A DNA stretch of 64,000 bases from Gordonia prachuapensis (GCF_036350515.1 NZ_JAZDUE010000022.1:1-64000), one strand, 5' to 3'; shown: positions 1-8,762, numbered from the stretch's first letter. Translations and numbers: made by a program. The notes: generated from the sequence alone by a model not told the origin.

Positions 1-316
1 CGTATACCGCGAAGAGATTCACCAGGCTGTGCCGGCGGATGGGTATCCGGCAATCGATGGGGCGTGTCGGATCATGTTTCGACAACGCCGCCGCAGAGGC
101 GTTCTTCTCATCGCTAGAGTGGGAAGTATTGTCACGCAACGATTTCAACACTATCATGCAGGCACAGGCAGTGGTGTTGGACTGGTGCTACGGCTTCTAC
201 AATCACCAACGCCGCCACAGCGCGATCGGGATGGTGGGCCCGGTCGACTACGAGAACGCCGCGCGCACCGAACCCAAAGCCGCATAGAGGAGTCCTCCAC
301 GATTCCGGGGGAACCA
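1..316 (+). mobile_element. Right end of an IS3-family insertion sequence (partial)
   Basis: The start of the window holds the end of a transposase reading frame followed by about 28 bases of non-coding sequence that ends near GGGGGAACCA (307-316). This arrangement (orfB stop, then a short terminal inverted repeat rich in GGAGTCC and GGGG) is usual for IS3-family right ends. To its right the sequence continues as the antisense of a DUF222 gene, so the junction is near 316. The left end lies outside the window, so the target duplication cannot be checked. The exact boundary is uncertain by a few bases. Confidence 0.8.
3..287 (+). CDS. IS3-family transposase OrfB, C-terminal fragment
   Basis: The frame is open from base 3, so the gene enters from outside the window; only about 94 C-terminal residues are visible. 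They show the end of the rve/DDE integrase core: a GRVGSCFDNAAAEAFFSSLE stretch contains the final catalytic Glu of the DDE triad, followed by the FYNHQRRHSAIG motif typical of IS3 OrfB proteins. It would catalyse strand transfer of the element together with an upstream OrfA. Stop TAG ends at 287. An internal ATG at 39 is not the real start, because conserved residues precede it. Confidence 0.9.
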   Translation, partial: YTAKRFTRLCRRMGIRQSMGRVGSCFDNAAAEAFFSSLEWEVLSRNDFNTIMQAQAVVLDWCYGFYNHQRRHSAIGMVGPVDYENAARTEPKAA

Positions 317-1643
317 CAGCCTCGGCTGTGGCGCCATCCGCGGTGCTGTCGAGGGTGTCGATGTCGTTGTCGGCGGTATCGGCGACTTTGTGGTTGTCGG
401 AGCCGTCCACGGTGTCGGTGGTGTCGCCGCCCTCGGTGGTCGTGGCCGGCGCGGCGTCGGTGGGTGCGGCGATGGACGCGCTGTTCGTCGACCGACCGTG
501 GTCATCGTCGTCGCTGGTGCCGTCCGCGCTGTGCTCGGCCGCTGACGGTGTGGTCGTCTCGGTGTCGTCGTTGGCGGTGGTGTCGGTGGCTGTGGCAGAG
601 GGGCGGTGGTCACCCTGGTCGCCGTCTTTCGGCGACGAACTGTTCGCGTCCGTGTCCGCGTCGGCGCGGGGCGCCGTCCGCTTGCCGCGCTTGGTGCGGG
701 CTTGTCCTGCGGTGCAGGTGTCGTCGCCGCATTCGCAGGTCAGGGTGGAGCCGGGGATGCCCACGATCTCGCCGAACGCGAGGATGCGCTGTCGGCCGAG
801 GGTGCGCGGGTCGTTCTTGCAGACGCGTGCGGCGACGAGCTTGGTGATGCGGTCGCGTAGATGCACCCCGTGTTCGGCAGGCATGCACGCATCCAGGTTC
901 ATGTGGCCGCCGGCTTCGTTGCTGAAGGTGATGTTCTCGAACGCTTCGGCGATCGCATCCCGCGACTCGGCCGCACCGTCTGGGTCGAGGCTGATCACCG
1001 CGTCGGCCAGATCATCGCGCAGTGCGGTGTCGGTGGAGGCCCGATTGCCCAGTTCGAGGGCGAGGTCTTCGAAACTGACCGGCTCATCAGCGTCGGGTTG
1101 TGGTTCCGGTTGTACCTCGGCATCCGGATCGGTGTCGTCGGCCTCGTCGTCGAGGAGGTCGTCGAGGGTCGGGTCGGTCGGCTCGTCAGTCTCATCGTCG
1201 GCGTCGGTGTCGGTGTCGCCGTCTGGGAGTTGGTCGCGCAGGTCGCCTTTGGGGGCGATGTCGGCGGCGTGGACCATCACCGACATGCGGTGGGTGCTGA
1301 ATTCGCCGGCCAGATAGGCCATCCGGATCTTCGGGTACTCCTGCAGGGAGGCGCCCAGGGAGTACCATTCGCCGGCTTTGGTTTTGTTGATCCGCAACGC
1401 CAGGGAGATCTCGCCGACCGCGGTGTTGCGGGCGGTCTGGCCGAAGATCATGCGGTGGCGGCCATCGGCTCCGAACAGTCGCTCGTTGTAGGCGCTTTCG
1501 CCGATGTGGTAGGCCATCAGCAAGGCGCGTGCTTCGGCTTGCCGACTCAACCGCAACGCATCCCGCGCGAACGCCCCCAACCCCTCAGCACCGACCGACG
1601 ACAACAGGTTGTCGTCGGCTGCGGGATCGGTGTAGGTGAACAC
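317..1643 (-). pseudogene. DUF222 (13E12-family) protein gene truncated by IS insertion
   Basis: Read leftwards from GTG 1643, this frame gives a DUF222-type N-terminal half (about residues 1-290, with the family's typical long helical region and conserved GSTLTCECGDDTC segment). Two low-complexity stretches follow the family pattern loosely: an acidic Asp/Glu/Thr/Pro run near residues 140-195 and a Thr/Asp/Ser-rich tail from about 325. The normal C-terminal HNH nuclease domain is missing: at about base 316 the frame runs into the IS3 element and continues as nonsense to 132. I infer that the IS insertion removed the 3' end. DUF222/13E12 genes are multicopy in mycobacteria and relatives, and a second copy is at 47.6 kb. 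A purine-rich AAAGG precedes the start. Confidence 0.75.
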
Positions 1644-1689
1644 GCCAGGCCTTTCGTGAGTGGGAGGTGCTGTGCGGGAATGGGACTGA

Positions 1690-2184
1690 TGTCAGAGTAT
1701 AGGGTGGGTCTGACAAGTTTTGGTGGGTCGGCGGCGGCCTGTGGATAACGTTGAGTCTGCGCTTTTCGATTGTGTTCAGGATATCGGTTGGGTGTGACAA
1801 GAATTGTGGTGCAGTAGGTTTGATGGTTCCGGAGGTCTCGATTACGTCCTCGCCTAGCGGCTCGGACTACTCGACCAGCGGGTGAAAGATGCGGCTCGGA
1901 CTACTCGGCCAACGGATTGAAGGCGCGGCGGAATTGAACTGACGACGGCGTATCGGGTGGGTATGACAAGATCTGTGGTGCAGTGGGATTGGGGGGTTCC
2001 GGAGGTCTCGATTACGTCCTCGCCTAGCGGCTCGGACTACTCGACCAGCGGGGAGAGTTGCGGCTCGGACTACTCGACCAGCGGTTGAAAGTTGCGGCTC
2101 GGACTACTCGACCAGCGGGTGGGGTGCGGCTCGGGCTACTCGCCCCACGCCTTGGACACGCGACTCGCGGGCAGGGCTATCCGC
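1690..2184. repeat. Repeat-rich gap: 169/170-bp direct repeat plus dispersed family A units
   Basis: No gene is seen between 1644 and 2184. A block running from a TATCGG-GTGGGT-TGACAAG-type sequence through GGTTCCGGAGGTCTCG and CTCGGACTACTCGACCAGCG occurs twice, offset by 169-170 bases (1782-1950 and 1951-2120). A third, partial copy of its left edge is at about 1698. The TACTCGACCAGCG core is then repeated several more times up to about 2120, some copies degenerate (TACTCGGCCAACGG, TACTCGCCCCACG). The same core recurs at 37.5 kb and 62.7 kb, so I call it dispersed family A. Confidence 0.8.
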
Positions 2185-3861
2185 TCAGCTGGCGGATTCC
2201 TCGCCGATCGTGGGACCGAGGAGGTCGTCCGCGTCGGTGATGCGGTAGGCATACCCCTGCTCTGCCAGGAAGCGCTGACGGTGGGCGGCGTAGTCCGCGT
2301 CGAGCGTGTCACGCGACACCACCGAGTAGAAGTGCGCCTGCCCGCCATCACGTTTCGGCCGCAGCAGCCGACCCAACCGCTGGGCCTCCTCCTGGCGGGA
2401 GCCGAACGTGCCGGATACCTGGACCGCGACAGACGCCTCCGGGAGGTCGATGGAGAAGTTGGCCACCTTCGACACCACCAGGGTCTGCAGTTCGCCGGAC
2501 CGGAACCGATCGAACAGGGCCTCGCGCTCCTTGTTCTTCGTCGAACCCTGGATCACCGGGGCGTCGAGCTCGCGCCCGAGTTCCTCCAGCTGATCGATGT
2601 ATGCACCGATCACCAGGGTCTGAGAACCCTTGTGGCGAGCGAGGATCGACTTCACAACGTTCACCTTGGTGTGCGCCGTCGAGCACAGTTTGTATTTCTC
2701 GTCCGACTCGGCAACCGCATACTGCAGCCGTTCCTCGTCGGTGAGGGTGACGCGGACCTCGACGCAGTCGGCGGGCGCGATCCAGCCCTGCGCCTCGATG
2801 TCCTTCCACGGAGCGTCATACCGTTTGGGTCCGATGAGGCTGAACACGTCACCTTCACGGCCGTCCTCGCGCACGAGCGTCGCGGTCAGCCCCAGACGAC
2901 GGCGAGACTGGAGGTCAGCGGTCATCCGGAACACCGGAGCCGGCAGCAAATGCACCTCGTCGTAGATGATCAGACCCCAGTCGCGGGAATCGAAGAGATC
3001 GAGATTCTTGTACTCGCCCTTCGACTTCCGTGTCATCACCTGGTACGTGGCGATCGTGATCGGACGGATCTCCTTGCGTTCGCCGGAGTACTCGCCGATC
3101 TCGTCCTCGGTCAGCGTCGTCCGCGCGATCAGCTCACGCTTCCACTGACGACCCGCGACGGTGTTGGTCACCAGGATCAGCGTGGTGGCCCCGGCCTTGG
3201 CCATGGCCGCGGCACCGACCATCGTCTTCCCCGCACCGCAGGGGAGCACGACGACGCCCGACCCACCGGCCCAGAACGAATCCGCGGCGAGCTGCTGGTA
3301 GTCGCGCAGATGCCAATCGTTCTGGTCGAGCTCGATCGCGTGCGCCTCGCCGTCGACGTACCCGGCGAGATCCTCGGCAGGCCAACCGACCTTCAGCAGC
3401 ACCTGCTTGAGCCGCCCGCGCTCGGACGGGTGCACGATGACCGTGTCGTCGTCGATCCGCGTACCGAGCATGGGTGCGACCTTCTTGTGTCGCATCACCT
3501 CTTCGAGGACGGCGCGGTCGAGGCTGACGAGCGTCAGACCGTGCGCCGGATGCTTGACCAACTGCAGCCGACCGAACCGGCTCATCGTCTCGACGACATC
3601 CATGAGCAGGGGCTGCGGAACGGCGTAACGCGAGTACGTCACCAAAGCGTCGACCACCTGCTCGGCGTCATGACCGGCCGCGCGCGCATTCCACAGTGCC
3701 AGGGGCGTCACCCGGTAGGTGTGCACATGCTCGGGGGCGCGTTCGAGCTCGGCGAACGGCGCGATCGCCGAACGTGCCGCCGCCGAGTCGGGGTGATCCA
3801 CCTCGAGTAGCAGCGTCTTGTCGGATTGCACGATCAAAGGTCCATCGGTCACCCGATCCAT
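2185..3861 (-). CDS. xpb: XPB/ERCC3-type DNA repair helicase
   Basis: A 558-residue superfamily 2 DNA helicase, the bacterial counterpart of the TFIIH subunit XPB (M. tuberculosis Rv0861c, ercc3). An N-terminal damage-recognition-like domain covers about residues 1-175, then RecA-like domain 1 with Walker A LPCGAGKT (about 206-213) and Walker B DEVH (about 303), and RecA domain 2 with motif VI QRLGRLLRP (about 500). The conserved RED-type element appears as REDGREGD after motif III. ATG 3861 gives a normal length. It is followed on the same strand side by the helicase-associated gene at 3926-6262, whose product is its usual genomic partner. Role: 3'-5' unwinding, presumed in nucleotide excision repair. 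Confidence 0.95.
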   Translation of the reverse strand: MDRVTDGPLIVQSDKTLLLEVDHPDSAAARSAIAPFAELERAPEHVHTYRVTPLALWNARAAGHDAEQVVDALVTYSRYAVPQPLLMDVVETMSRFGRLQLVKHPAHGLTLVSLDRAVLEEVMRHKKVAPMLGTRIDDDTVIVHPSERGRLKQVLLKVGWPAEDLAGYVDGEAHAIELDQNDWHLRDYQQLAADSFWAGGSGVVVLPCGAGKTMVGAAAMAKAGATTLILVTNTVAGRQWKRELIARTTLTEDEIGEYSGERKEIRPITIATYQVMTRKSKGEYKNLDLFDSRDWGLIIYDEVHLLPAPVFRMTADLQSRRRLGLTATLVREDGREGDVFSLIGPKRYDAPWKDIEAQGWIAPADCVEVRVTLTDEERLQYAVAESDEKYKLCSTAHTKVNVVKSILARHKGSQTLVIGAYIDQLEELGRELDAPVIQGSTKNKEREALFDRFRSGELQTLVVSKVANFSIDLPEASVAVQVSGTFGSRQEEAQRLGRLLRPKRDGGQAHFYSVVSRDTLDADYAAHRQRFLAEQGYAYRITDADDLLGPTIGEESAS

Positions 3862-3925
3862 TGTCCAGACGAGCGCAACTCCTGTCAGGTCGCGCTCGTC
3901 GAACGCTCCGCGGCCCCGGGACCGA

Positions 3926-6262
3926 TCAGCCGTCCAGCAACTCGACGCTGGTGATCCGATGCAATGAGAACCGCTGTTCCTCCTCGCTGCCCGAGTCGAC
4001 CGCCACCAGCTGGCCGGCCCCCAGCGTGCGTGGCATCACCACGTGACGCGTCGCCGAGCCATGCGCGTCGACGTAGTCGACCCGCAGCCGACGATTGACG
4101 CGCAGAGCCAACTGGATGAGTGCAGTCGCCGACTCGCCGCCCCCGGATGCGCGCACCGGCGCCGCCGAGGTCTCCTTCGACGCCGGCCGCGCGGTCGCGG
4201 CGCGATCCTGGGAGCGCATCCGCGAGATGACGGTGCGCAGTTGATCAGACGAGGGCACTGGTCGTCGTGGCTGCGGTTGCCTGCGTTGGCGCGTCACATT
4301 GACCCGGCTGCCCCGTTCCCGCAGGTCGACGAGGGTTCCCGACGAGTCCTCGCCGGCGGGTGCAAACCCTGCCGCCCGGAGCCGATCGATGACGTCGCGC
4401 ACGTCGGCCGGTGACACCGCCACGGTCGGGGCCAGGGCACGCAGCGCCAGGTGATCGGCGGCGTCGCTACGCAGCACGGCCGCCAGAGTCGTCGGGTCCT
4501 CGCAACGGATGAACGCCGACGCCACGCCCACACGCAACTGCCCGTGTTTCCGTGCCACGTCCTCGATCAGGTACGTCAACGACTGCGGCACCGGCGTACT
4601 GGAGTGGGTGGTGAACATGGTCAGCAGCTCGCTGCTGCTGCGACCTGCATCCAGTGCCCGTCGCACAGAGCTCTCGGACACTCGATACACGGAGGCGGCG
4701 CCGCCGGACTCCAGGTCGGCGACCAGTTCCACCTGCTCCGCCAGCTCCGGGGTCATCGGTCCGGGAACCGTCAGCGTCAGGTCGGCCTGGGCCAGGAAGT
4801 GGTCGACCGGTTCCGGGAGGGCGGCGCGCATCGCGGTGAGGATTCGCGTTTCGGTGTGCTCCTCGGAGTCGTCGATCACCGCTCGCCCCACACCGGTCAG
4901 CGCCGCGTGCGCGACGATCCCCAGTTCGCGCGCCTCGCGCAGGGTCTCGTCGACGATGCGACGGGAGAACCGACGGATCTGACGGGGATGGTGCCAGTGC
5001 AGTGCGGCGACCAGGGCGTCGGTGTCCACCGGGACCGAACGGGTCGCCCCGGCCAGTGTCTCCAGGATCGCGCGCCGCTGGATCGGGGCGTAGGAGTCGT
5101 GCAGCTCCCCGGACAACGCGGCGAGCGCGTTGCCGTCACGGTCCGGTTCGCCCACCTGCCAGGCCCGACGCGGCATCTCCAGCCATGCGCCCGCCAACGA
5201 CCACCACTGCCGGTCCGGGGCGTGGTGTAGCCAGCCGTCGGCCGCCGTCGTCGGGGCGAAGGCGAGTTCCCCGGTGTCCGCGGCGGGTGGCGGATCGGGA
5301 AAACCGGCGTCGATGAACCGCAGGTAGGCGAGAAGTTCGACGATGAACGAGACGCGCTGTTGCTCCAGCCCGGTCACCTTGGCGATCCGGCGGAGCTCCC
5401 GCACGCCGAGCGCGCCGCTACGCAACACCGACGCCGGGGTGACGCCGAGCGCCCGGATGACCGCGGTGGTGTGGCGCAGCAACTCGATTGCCTCGCCGCC
5501 CGCCGCGGCGTCGATCGCGCTGTGCGAGAACCGCCTCTTGGCGGCGGCATCGTGGAGTTCGGGCGGCCGCAGGTCGTCGGTGCGCAACGGGGGTTCGCCC
5601 CGCAGGATCTGCCCGACCATCGGCGGCAGCTCCACCGTCTGGTCGTCGATCCGGGCCAGGAGCCCGGCCGCGATGAGCCGGGCGACCGGTGCGGCGGGAT
5701 CGGCGTCGCGGGCGGCGTCGCGACTGCGCCCGAGAGCTGGTCCGCGCGACAACGTCTCCAGCAGGGACCGCTCCCGCTCGCCGAGGTCGTCGGTCTGTCG
5801 TCGCAGCTCATCCGGGGTCTGCCGAGCCAGGGGACCGGTCAGGTGGTGCGCCCGCCAGGGCAGGGCCGCGGACGCATGTGCACCGGTGACCAACGCGTCG
5901 TCGGGCCCCCACAGCAACGCCCGGGAACGGAGGAGGTGGATGCGCGCGACGACCTCGTCGGCGTCCACGCGTCCGGACAGCTCGGCGACAACGGCTTTCA
6001 CCGAGGTCGGTGCCGGGATGCGGCCCGATGCGCCGATGCCGAGGGAGATCGTCTGTTCGAGGACGGCAACGGAGAGGAGATCCAGATCCTCCCCGGCCAG
6101 CGCCGACGACGCGGCCGCCAGCGCGCGGGACGCGAGCACGGCCGTGCCGGCGGGCGGGGGTGATGCGAGATCGGGGCGCGCGGTGAGCAACGCGATCAAC
6201 TCGTCGTCGCTGCGCAGCGCCAGATCGTCGGCCAGGCTGGATCCCTGGTCATCCGCACTCAT
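3926..6262 (-). CDS. Helicase-associated (XPB/Ssl2-like C-terminal) protein
   Basis: A protein of about 778 residues matching the actinobacterial helicase-associated family next to ercc3 (Rv0862c in M. tuberculosis). It is Ala/Leu/Arg-rich, has no Walker motifs, and ends with a WYL-like stretch (residues about 710-778, with RVNRRLRVDYVDAHG then a VAVDSGSEEEQRFSLHRI-like segment). I chose ATG 6262 rather than the longer frame to 6415, because the extra 51 residues overlap the divergent gene at 6341 and a -10 box lies 7 bases upstream of 6262. It lies 64 bases upstream of xpb on the same strand, so co-transcription is likely. Its biochemical role is not established. Confidence 0.85.
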   Translation of the reverse strand: MSADDQGSSLADDLALRSDDELIALLTARPDLASPPPAGTAVLASRALAAASSALAGEDLDLLSVAVLEQTISLGIGASGRIPAPTSVKAVVAELSGRVDADEVVARIHLLRSRALLWGPDDALVTGAHASAALPWRAHHLTGPLARQTPDELRRQTDDLGERERSLLETLSRGPALGRSRDAARDADPAAPVARLIAAGLLARIDDQTVELPPMVGQILRGEPPLRTDDLRPPELHDAAAKRRFSHSAIDAAAGGEAIELLRHTTAVIRALGVTPASVLRSGALGVRELRRIAKVTGLEQQRVSFIVELLAYLRFIDAGFPDPPPAADTGELAFAPTTAADGWLHHAPDRQWWSLAGAWLEMPRRAWQVGEPDRDGNALAALSGELHDSYAPIQRRAILETLAGATRSVPVDTDALVAALHWHHPRQIRRFSRRIVDETLREARELGIVAHAALTGVGRAVIDDSEEHTETRILTAMRAALPEPVDHFLAQADLTLTVPGPMTPELAEQVELVADLESGGAASVYRVSESSVRRALDAGRSSSELLTMFTTHSSTPVPQSLTYLIEDVARKHGQLRVGVASAFIRCEDPTTLAAVLRSDAADHLALRALAPTVAVSPADVRDVIDRLRAAGFAPAGEDSSGTLVDLRERGSRVNVTRQRRQPQPRRPVPSSDQLRTVISRMRSQDRAATARPASKETSAAPVRASGGGESATALIQLALRVNRRLRVDYVDAHGSATRHVVMPRTLGAGQLVAVDSGSEEEQRFSLHRITSVELLDG

Positions 6263-6269
6263 TCGGCCG

Positions 6270-6275
6270 ATTCTA
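6270..6275 (-). promoter_or_regulatory. -10 box, leaderless start of helicase-associated gene
   Basis: TAGAAT on the minus strand ends 7 bases before ATG 6262, placing the expected transcription start on or next to the start codon. No ribosome binding site can fit, which suggests a leaderless mRNA. Confidence 0.6.
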
Positions 6276-6328
6276 CTGAGCGATAGCGACGCGACGGTTT
6301 CCGCGGGACGACCGCAAAGGCCGCATGG

Positions 6329-6334
6329 CACAAT
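6329..6334 (+). promoter_or_regulatory. Weak -10 box, possible leaderless start
   Basis: CACAAT lies exactly 6 bases before GTG 6341. It keeps the A at position 2 and T at position 6 of the -10 consensus but is otherwise weak. Confidence 0.35.
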
Positions 6335-6340
6335 GACCCC

Positions 6341-6535
6341 GTGGCTGAGAAGAAGAAGCAGCAGTACGTCGACAACGGCTGGCCGAAGGACGGGGAGGGC
6401 AATGCCGCCGCGCACGCCGTCTCCGAGTTCGCCACGGATATCTCCGGCGCTCTGTCGCCGTTCGGCGATGCGGAGTTCCCCATCCCGCTCGATGAGCTGC
6501 CCTACCTCCAGCCGAAGACCACCATCAATCGCTGA
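6341..6535 (+). CDS. Conserved small protein (Rv0863-like)
   Basis: A 64-residue, acidic protein without membrane segments or cysteines, starting GTG with MAEKKKQQYVDNGWPKDG and ending PLDELPYLQPKTTINR. Its position between the helicase-associated gene and moaC is the same as that of Rv0863 in M. tuberculosis, which supports a real gene. It is divergent from the helicase-associated gene (78-base gap holding both promoters) and 7 bases upstream of moaC, so it probably heads the moaC-mog-moaE operon. The function is unknown. Confidence 0.75.
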   Translation: MAEKKKQQYVDNGWPKDGEGNAAAHAVSEFATDISGALSPFGDAEFPIPLDELPYLQPKTTINR

Positions 6536-6542
6536 TCATCGG

Positions 6543-7040
6543 GTGTCCGACCACGGCGACATCCCGGACTCCGCCGGTCTGAGTCACATCGACTCGACCG
6601 GCGCCGCCCGCATGGTCGACGTGGGCGGTAAGGCGACAACCACCAGGCGGGCGGTCGCCGGCGGTACGTTCCGGACCACTGCCGAGGTCATCGAGTTGCT
6701 CAGCGAATCCAAGCTGCCCAAGGGCGATGTCCTGGCGACCGCTCGGATCGCCGGCATCATGGCAGCCAAGCGCACCGATGAACTGATCCCGCTCTGCCAC
6801 CAGCTGGCCTTGTCGTCGGTGGAGATCGACTTCGCGATCGCCGACGATCACATCGACGTCACCGCCGCCGTCGCCACGAGCGGCCAGACCGGTGTGGAGA
6901 TGGAGGCCCTCACGGCCGTAGCGGTCACGGGGCTGACCCTGCACGACATGGTGAAGGCCGTCGACCGGCGGGCATCGATGACCGATATCCGCCTGCTGGA
7001 GAAGACCGGCGGCAAGTCCGGGCCGTGGCATCGTGGCTGA
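6543..7040 (+). CDS. moaC: Cyclic pyranopterin monophosphate synthase MoaC
   Basis: A 165-residue MoaC, which together with MoaA converts GTP to cyclic pyranopterin monophosphate, the first step of molybdenum cofactor synthesis. It shows the family core: HIDSTGAARMVDVGGK near the N terminus, the LIPLCHQL motif (about residues 82-89), GVEMEALTAVAVTGLTLHDM with the catalytic region (about 118-139), and the KAVDRRASM-IRLLEKTGGKSG end. I chose GTG 6543, since the frame is open far upstream without family similarity. Its stop overlaps the mog start by 8 bases, showing tight translational coupling. Confidence 0.95.
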   Translation: MSDHGDIPDSAGLSHIDSTGAARMVDVGGKATTTRRAVAGGTFRTTAEVIELLSESKLPKGDVLATARIAGIMAAKRTDELIPLCHQLALSSVEIDFAIADDHIDVTAAVATSGQTGVEMEALTAVAVTGLTLHDMVKAVDRRASMTDIRLLEKTGGKSGPWHRG

Positions 7041-7545
7041 CCCCGACTCCCACCGGACGACCCACGGAGAGTCACGCGTGGCGCGGATCGTCGTCGCCTC
7101 CACCCGCGCCAGCCGCGGGGAGTATCCGGACCGCACCGGACCGATCATCAGCGAGTGGCTCACCGCGCGCAGCTTCGTCGTCGAGGAACTGATCGTCGTC
7201 TCCGACGGCCCACCTGTCGGTGCCGCGCTGCAGGCCGGCGTGCGGGCCGGCGCGCACCTGATCGTCACCACCGGGGGCACGGGCTTGACGCCCACCGATC
7301 ACACCCCCGAAGAGACCCGCGGCATCCTGGACCGCGAGATCCCCGGGCTCGCCGACGCGATCCGGTCGGCCGGCCTCCCGAAGGTGCCGACCGCGGTGCT
7401 GTCCCGCGGCCTCGCCGGGGTGGCCGGTTCCAGCCTGATCGTCAACCTGCCCGGCTCCACCGGTGGTGTGCGCGATGGTTTGTCGGTGCTCGACGGGGTA
7501 CTCGATCATGCACTCGATCAGATCCGAGGGGGCGATCACACGTGA
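7033..7545 (+). CDS. mog: Molybdopterin adenylyltransferase-like MogA/MoaB
   Basis: A 170-residue MogA/MoaB-fold protein that activates molybdopterin by adenylation before metal insertion. It contains the fold's diagnostic TTGGTGLTPTDHTPE loop (about residues 79-93) and the later LPGSTGGVRDG segment (about 143-153). GTG 7033 overlaps the moaC stop. Downstream it overlaps moaE by 4 bases (GTGA), so moaC, mog and moaE form a single transcription unit. M. tuberculosis has the same order (moaC2-mog-moaE2). Confidence 0.93.
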   Translation: MADPDSHRTTHGESRVARIVVASTRASRGEYPDRTGPIISEWLTARSFVVEELIVVSDGPPVGAALQAGVRAGAHLIVTTGGTGLTPTDHTPEETRGILDREIPGLADAIRSAGLPKVPTAVLSRGLAGVAGSSLIVNLPGSTGGVRDGLSVLDGVLDHALDQIRGGDHT

Positions 7546-7991
7546 GCGAAACGGCACCGGCAGACGTCGTCCGTGCCGACCTGTCGGACTCGGCGATCGA
7601 TCTCGCCGAACACGAGGCACTCGTCACCAAAGCGGCCGGTGGGGCCGCCGGCGCCGTCGTCGGTTTCGTGGGCGCGGTCCGTGACCACGACGGCGGCCGG
7701 CACGTCACGCGCCTCGTCTACTCGTCGCATCCGACGGCGCCCGACGTGCTCCGGGAGGTCGTCGCAGCCATCGCGGCCGACGCTCGCGGAGTTCGTGCCG
7801 TGGCCGTCTCCCATCGCGTGGGCGATCTCGCCATCGGCGACGTCGCGTTCGTCGTCGCCGTCGCGGCCGATCATCGGCAAGCTGCGTTCGCGACGTGTTC
7901 GCTGCTGGTGGACGAGGTGAAGGCACAGCTGCCCGTCTGGAAGCACCAGTATTTCGGCGACGGCTCCGACGAATGGGTGGGCTCGGCGTGA
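7542..7991 (+). CDS. moaE: Molybdopterin synthase catalytic subunit MoaE
   Basis: A 149-residue MoaE, the large subunit of molybdopterin synthase that takes sulfur from the C-terminal thiocarboxylate of MoaD. The family signatures are GAVVGFVGAVRDHDGG, an HRVGDLAIGD segment, and the end DEVKAQLPVWKHQYFGDG, with the conserved catalytic Lys pair. GTG 7542 gives a 4-base overlap with mog. Its partner moaD is not adjacent but at 9940-10188 on the other strand, on the far side of the rpf gene, as in M. tuberculosis. Confidence 0.95.
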   Translation: MSETAPADVVRADLSDSAIDLAEHEALVTKAAGGAAGAVVGFVGAVRDHDGGRHVTRLVYSSHPTAPDVLREVVAAIAADARGVRAVAVSHRVGDLAIGDVAFVVAVAADHRQAAFATCSLLVDEVKAQLPVWKHQYFGDGSDEWVGSA

Positions 7992-8494
7992 CCGCCGCGG
8001 GTGACGACCCGGTCGCTCCCGAGCGAGACCCGGAACGCAACGAGACGCGTACCGAACGCCTCGATCGCAACTGGGCGAGTCTCCTGCAGGAGCTACGCGT
8101 CGTGCAGACCGGTGGCCAGATCCTGACCGGTCTGATGCTGACGATCCCCTTTCAGGAGGGATTCGAGGAGCTGACCGTCCGCCAGCAGCGCATCTTCGTG
8201 CTCAGCCTTGTGTTCGCCGTCCTGTCGACGATCACCCTCATCTCGCCGGTCGCCATGCACCGGCTGCTGTTTCGCCGGCACGCCGTCGACCGACTCGTCG
8301 ATCGCGCGCACACATTGACGCTGATCGGGATCACCTTCCTCGGCCTGGCACTCACCGGCATCGTCGCGGTGATCTTCGACATCGTGTTCGGCGGGTGGGC
8401 GGCCATCGCGGCCGCGGTGATCGCGGTCCTGGTGTTCATCGGGATGTGGGTGGTGCTGCCGTTCAACGAACGCCGACGACTCGGCGACGACTGA
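7988..8494 (+). CDS. DUF6328-like membrane protein
   Basis: A protein of about 168 residues with a hydrophilic start (DPVAPERDPERNETRTERLD), an amphipathic NWASLLQELRVVQTGGQIL segment and then four predicted membrane helices (roughly residues 35-55, 68-88, 107-130 and 135-157). This matches my memory of the DUF6328 family of actinobacterial membrane proteins. GTG 7988 overlaps the moaE stop by 4 bases, so it is the last gene of the moaC operon; a link to molybdenum metabolism is not implied by sequence. An in-frame ATG at 7973 is an alternative start. Confidence 0.8.
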   Translation: MTAAGDDPVAPERDPERNETRTERLDRNWASLLQELRVVQTGGQILTGLMLTIPFQEGFEELTVRQQRIFVLSLVFAVLSTITLISPVAMHRLLFRRHAVDRLVDRAHTLTLIGITFLGLALTGIVAVIFDIVFGGWAAIAAAVIAVLVFIGMWVVLPFNERRRLGDD

Positions 8495-8509
8495 GCCCTC
8501 CCGGTGCTT

Positions 8510-8604
8510 AGACCCACCGGTGCCTGAGGAGCCCGTGAGGTACGAGCGGGCGTCACGAAGGCCCCTTCGAGACGCCTCCTCGCAGGCTCGGAAGCTCCTC
8601 AGGG
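8510..8604. repeat. Dispersed palindromic element, family B (copy 1)
   Basis: CCTGAGGAGC and GTCACGAAGG on the left face CCTTCGAGAC and GCTCCTCAGG on the right, so the block can fold into one long hairpin with a partly paired middle. The same arms occur at 23.75-24.0 kb and, as a half copy, inside the coding region at 16.9 kb. Confidence 0.8.
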
Positions 8605-8747
8605 GGCGGTGGGTGACGCCTCCTCGCAGGCTCGGAGGCTCCTCAGGGGGCGGTGGGTGACGCCTCCTCGCAGGCTCGGAGGCTCCTCAGGGGGCGGTGG
8701 GTAACGCTTCGTCGCGGGCTCGGAGGGGCCTCAGGGGGCGGGTGACG
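8572..8747. repeat. Four tandem 44-bp repeats
   Basis: A unit starting ACGCCTCCTCGCAGGCTCGG and continuing GGCTCCTCAGGGGGCGGTGG begins at 8572, 8616, 8660 and 8704, an exact period of 44. The first three are nearly identical and the fourth is degenerate (ACGCTTCGTCGCGGG). The unit is the right arm of the family B hairpin, so the array looks like local amplification of half an element. No gene lies in 8495-8843. Confidence 0.9.
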
Positions 8748-8762
8748 CTCCAAGAAATGGAC

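Noticed and set aside
328..1317. Long plus-strand frame opposite the DUF222 gene
   Set aside because: Its Ser/Val/Arg-rich content is the antisense shadow of the Asp/Thr-rich DUF222 frame.
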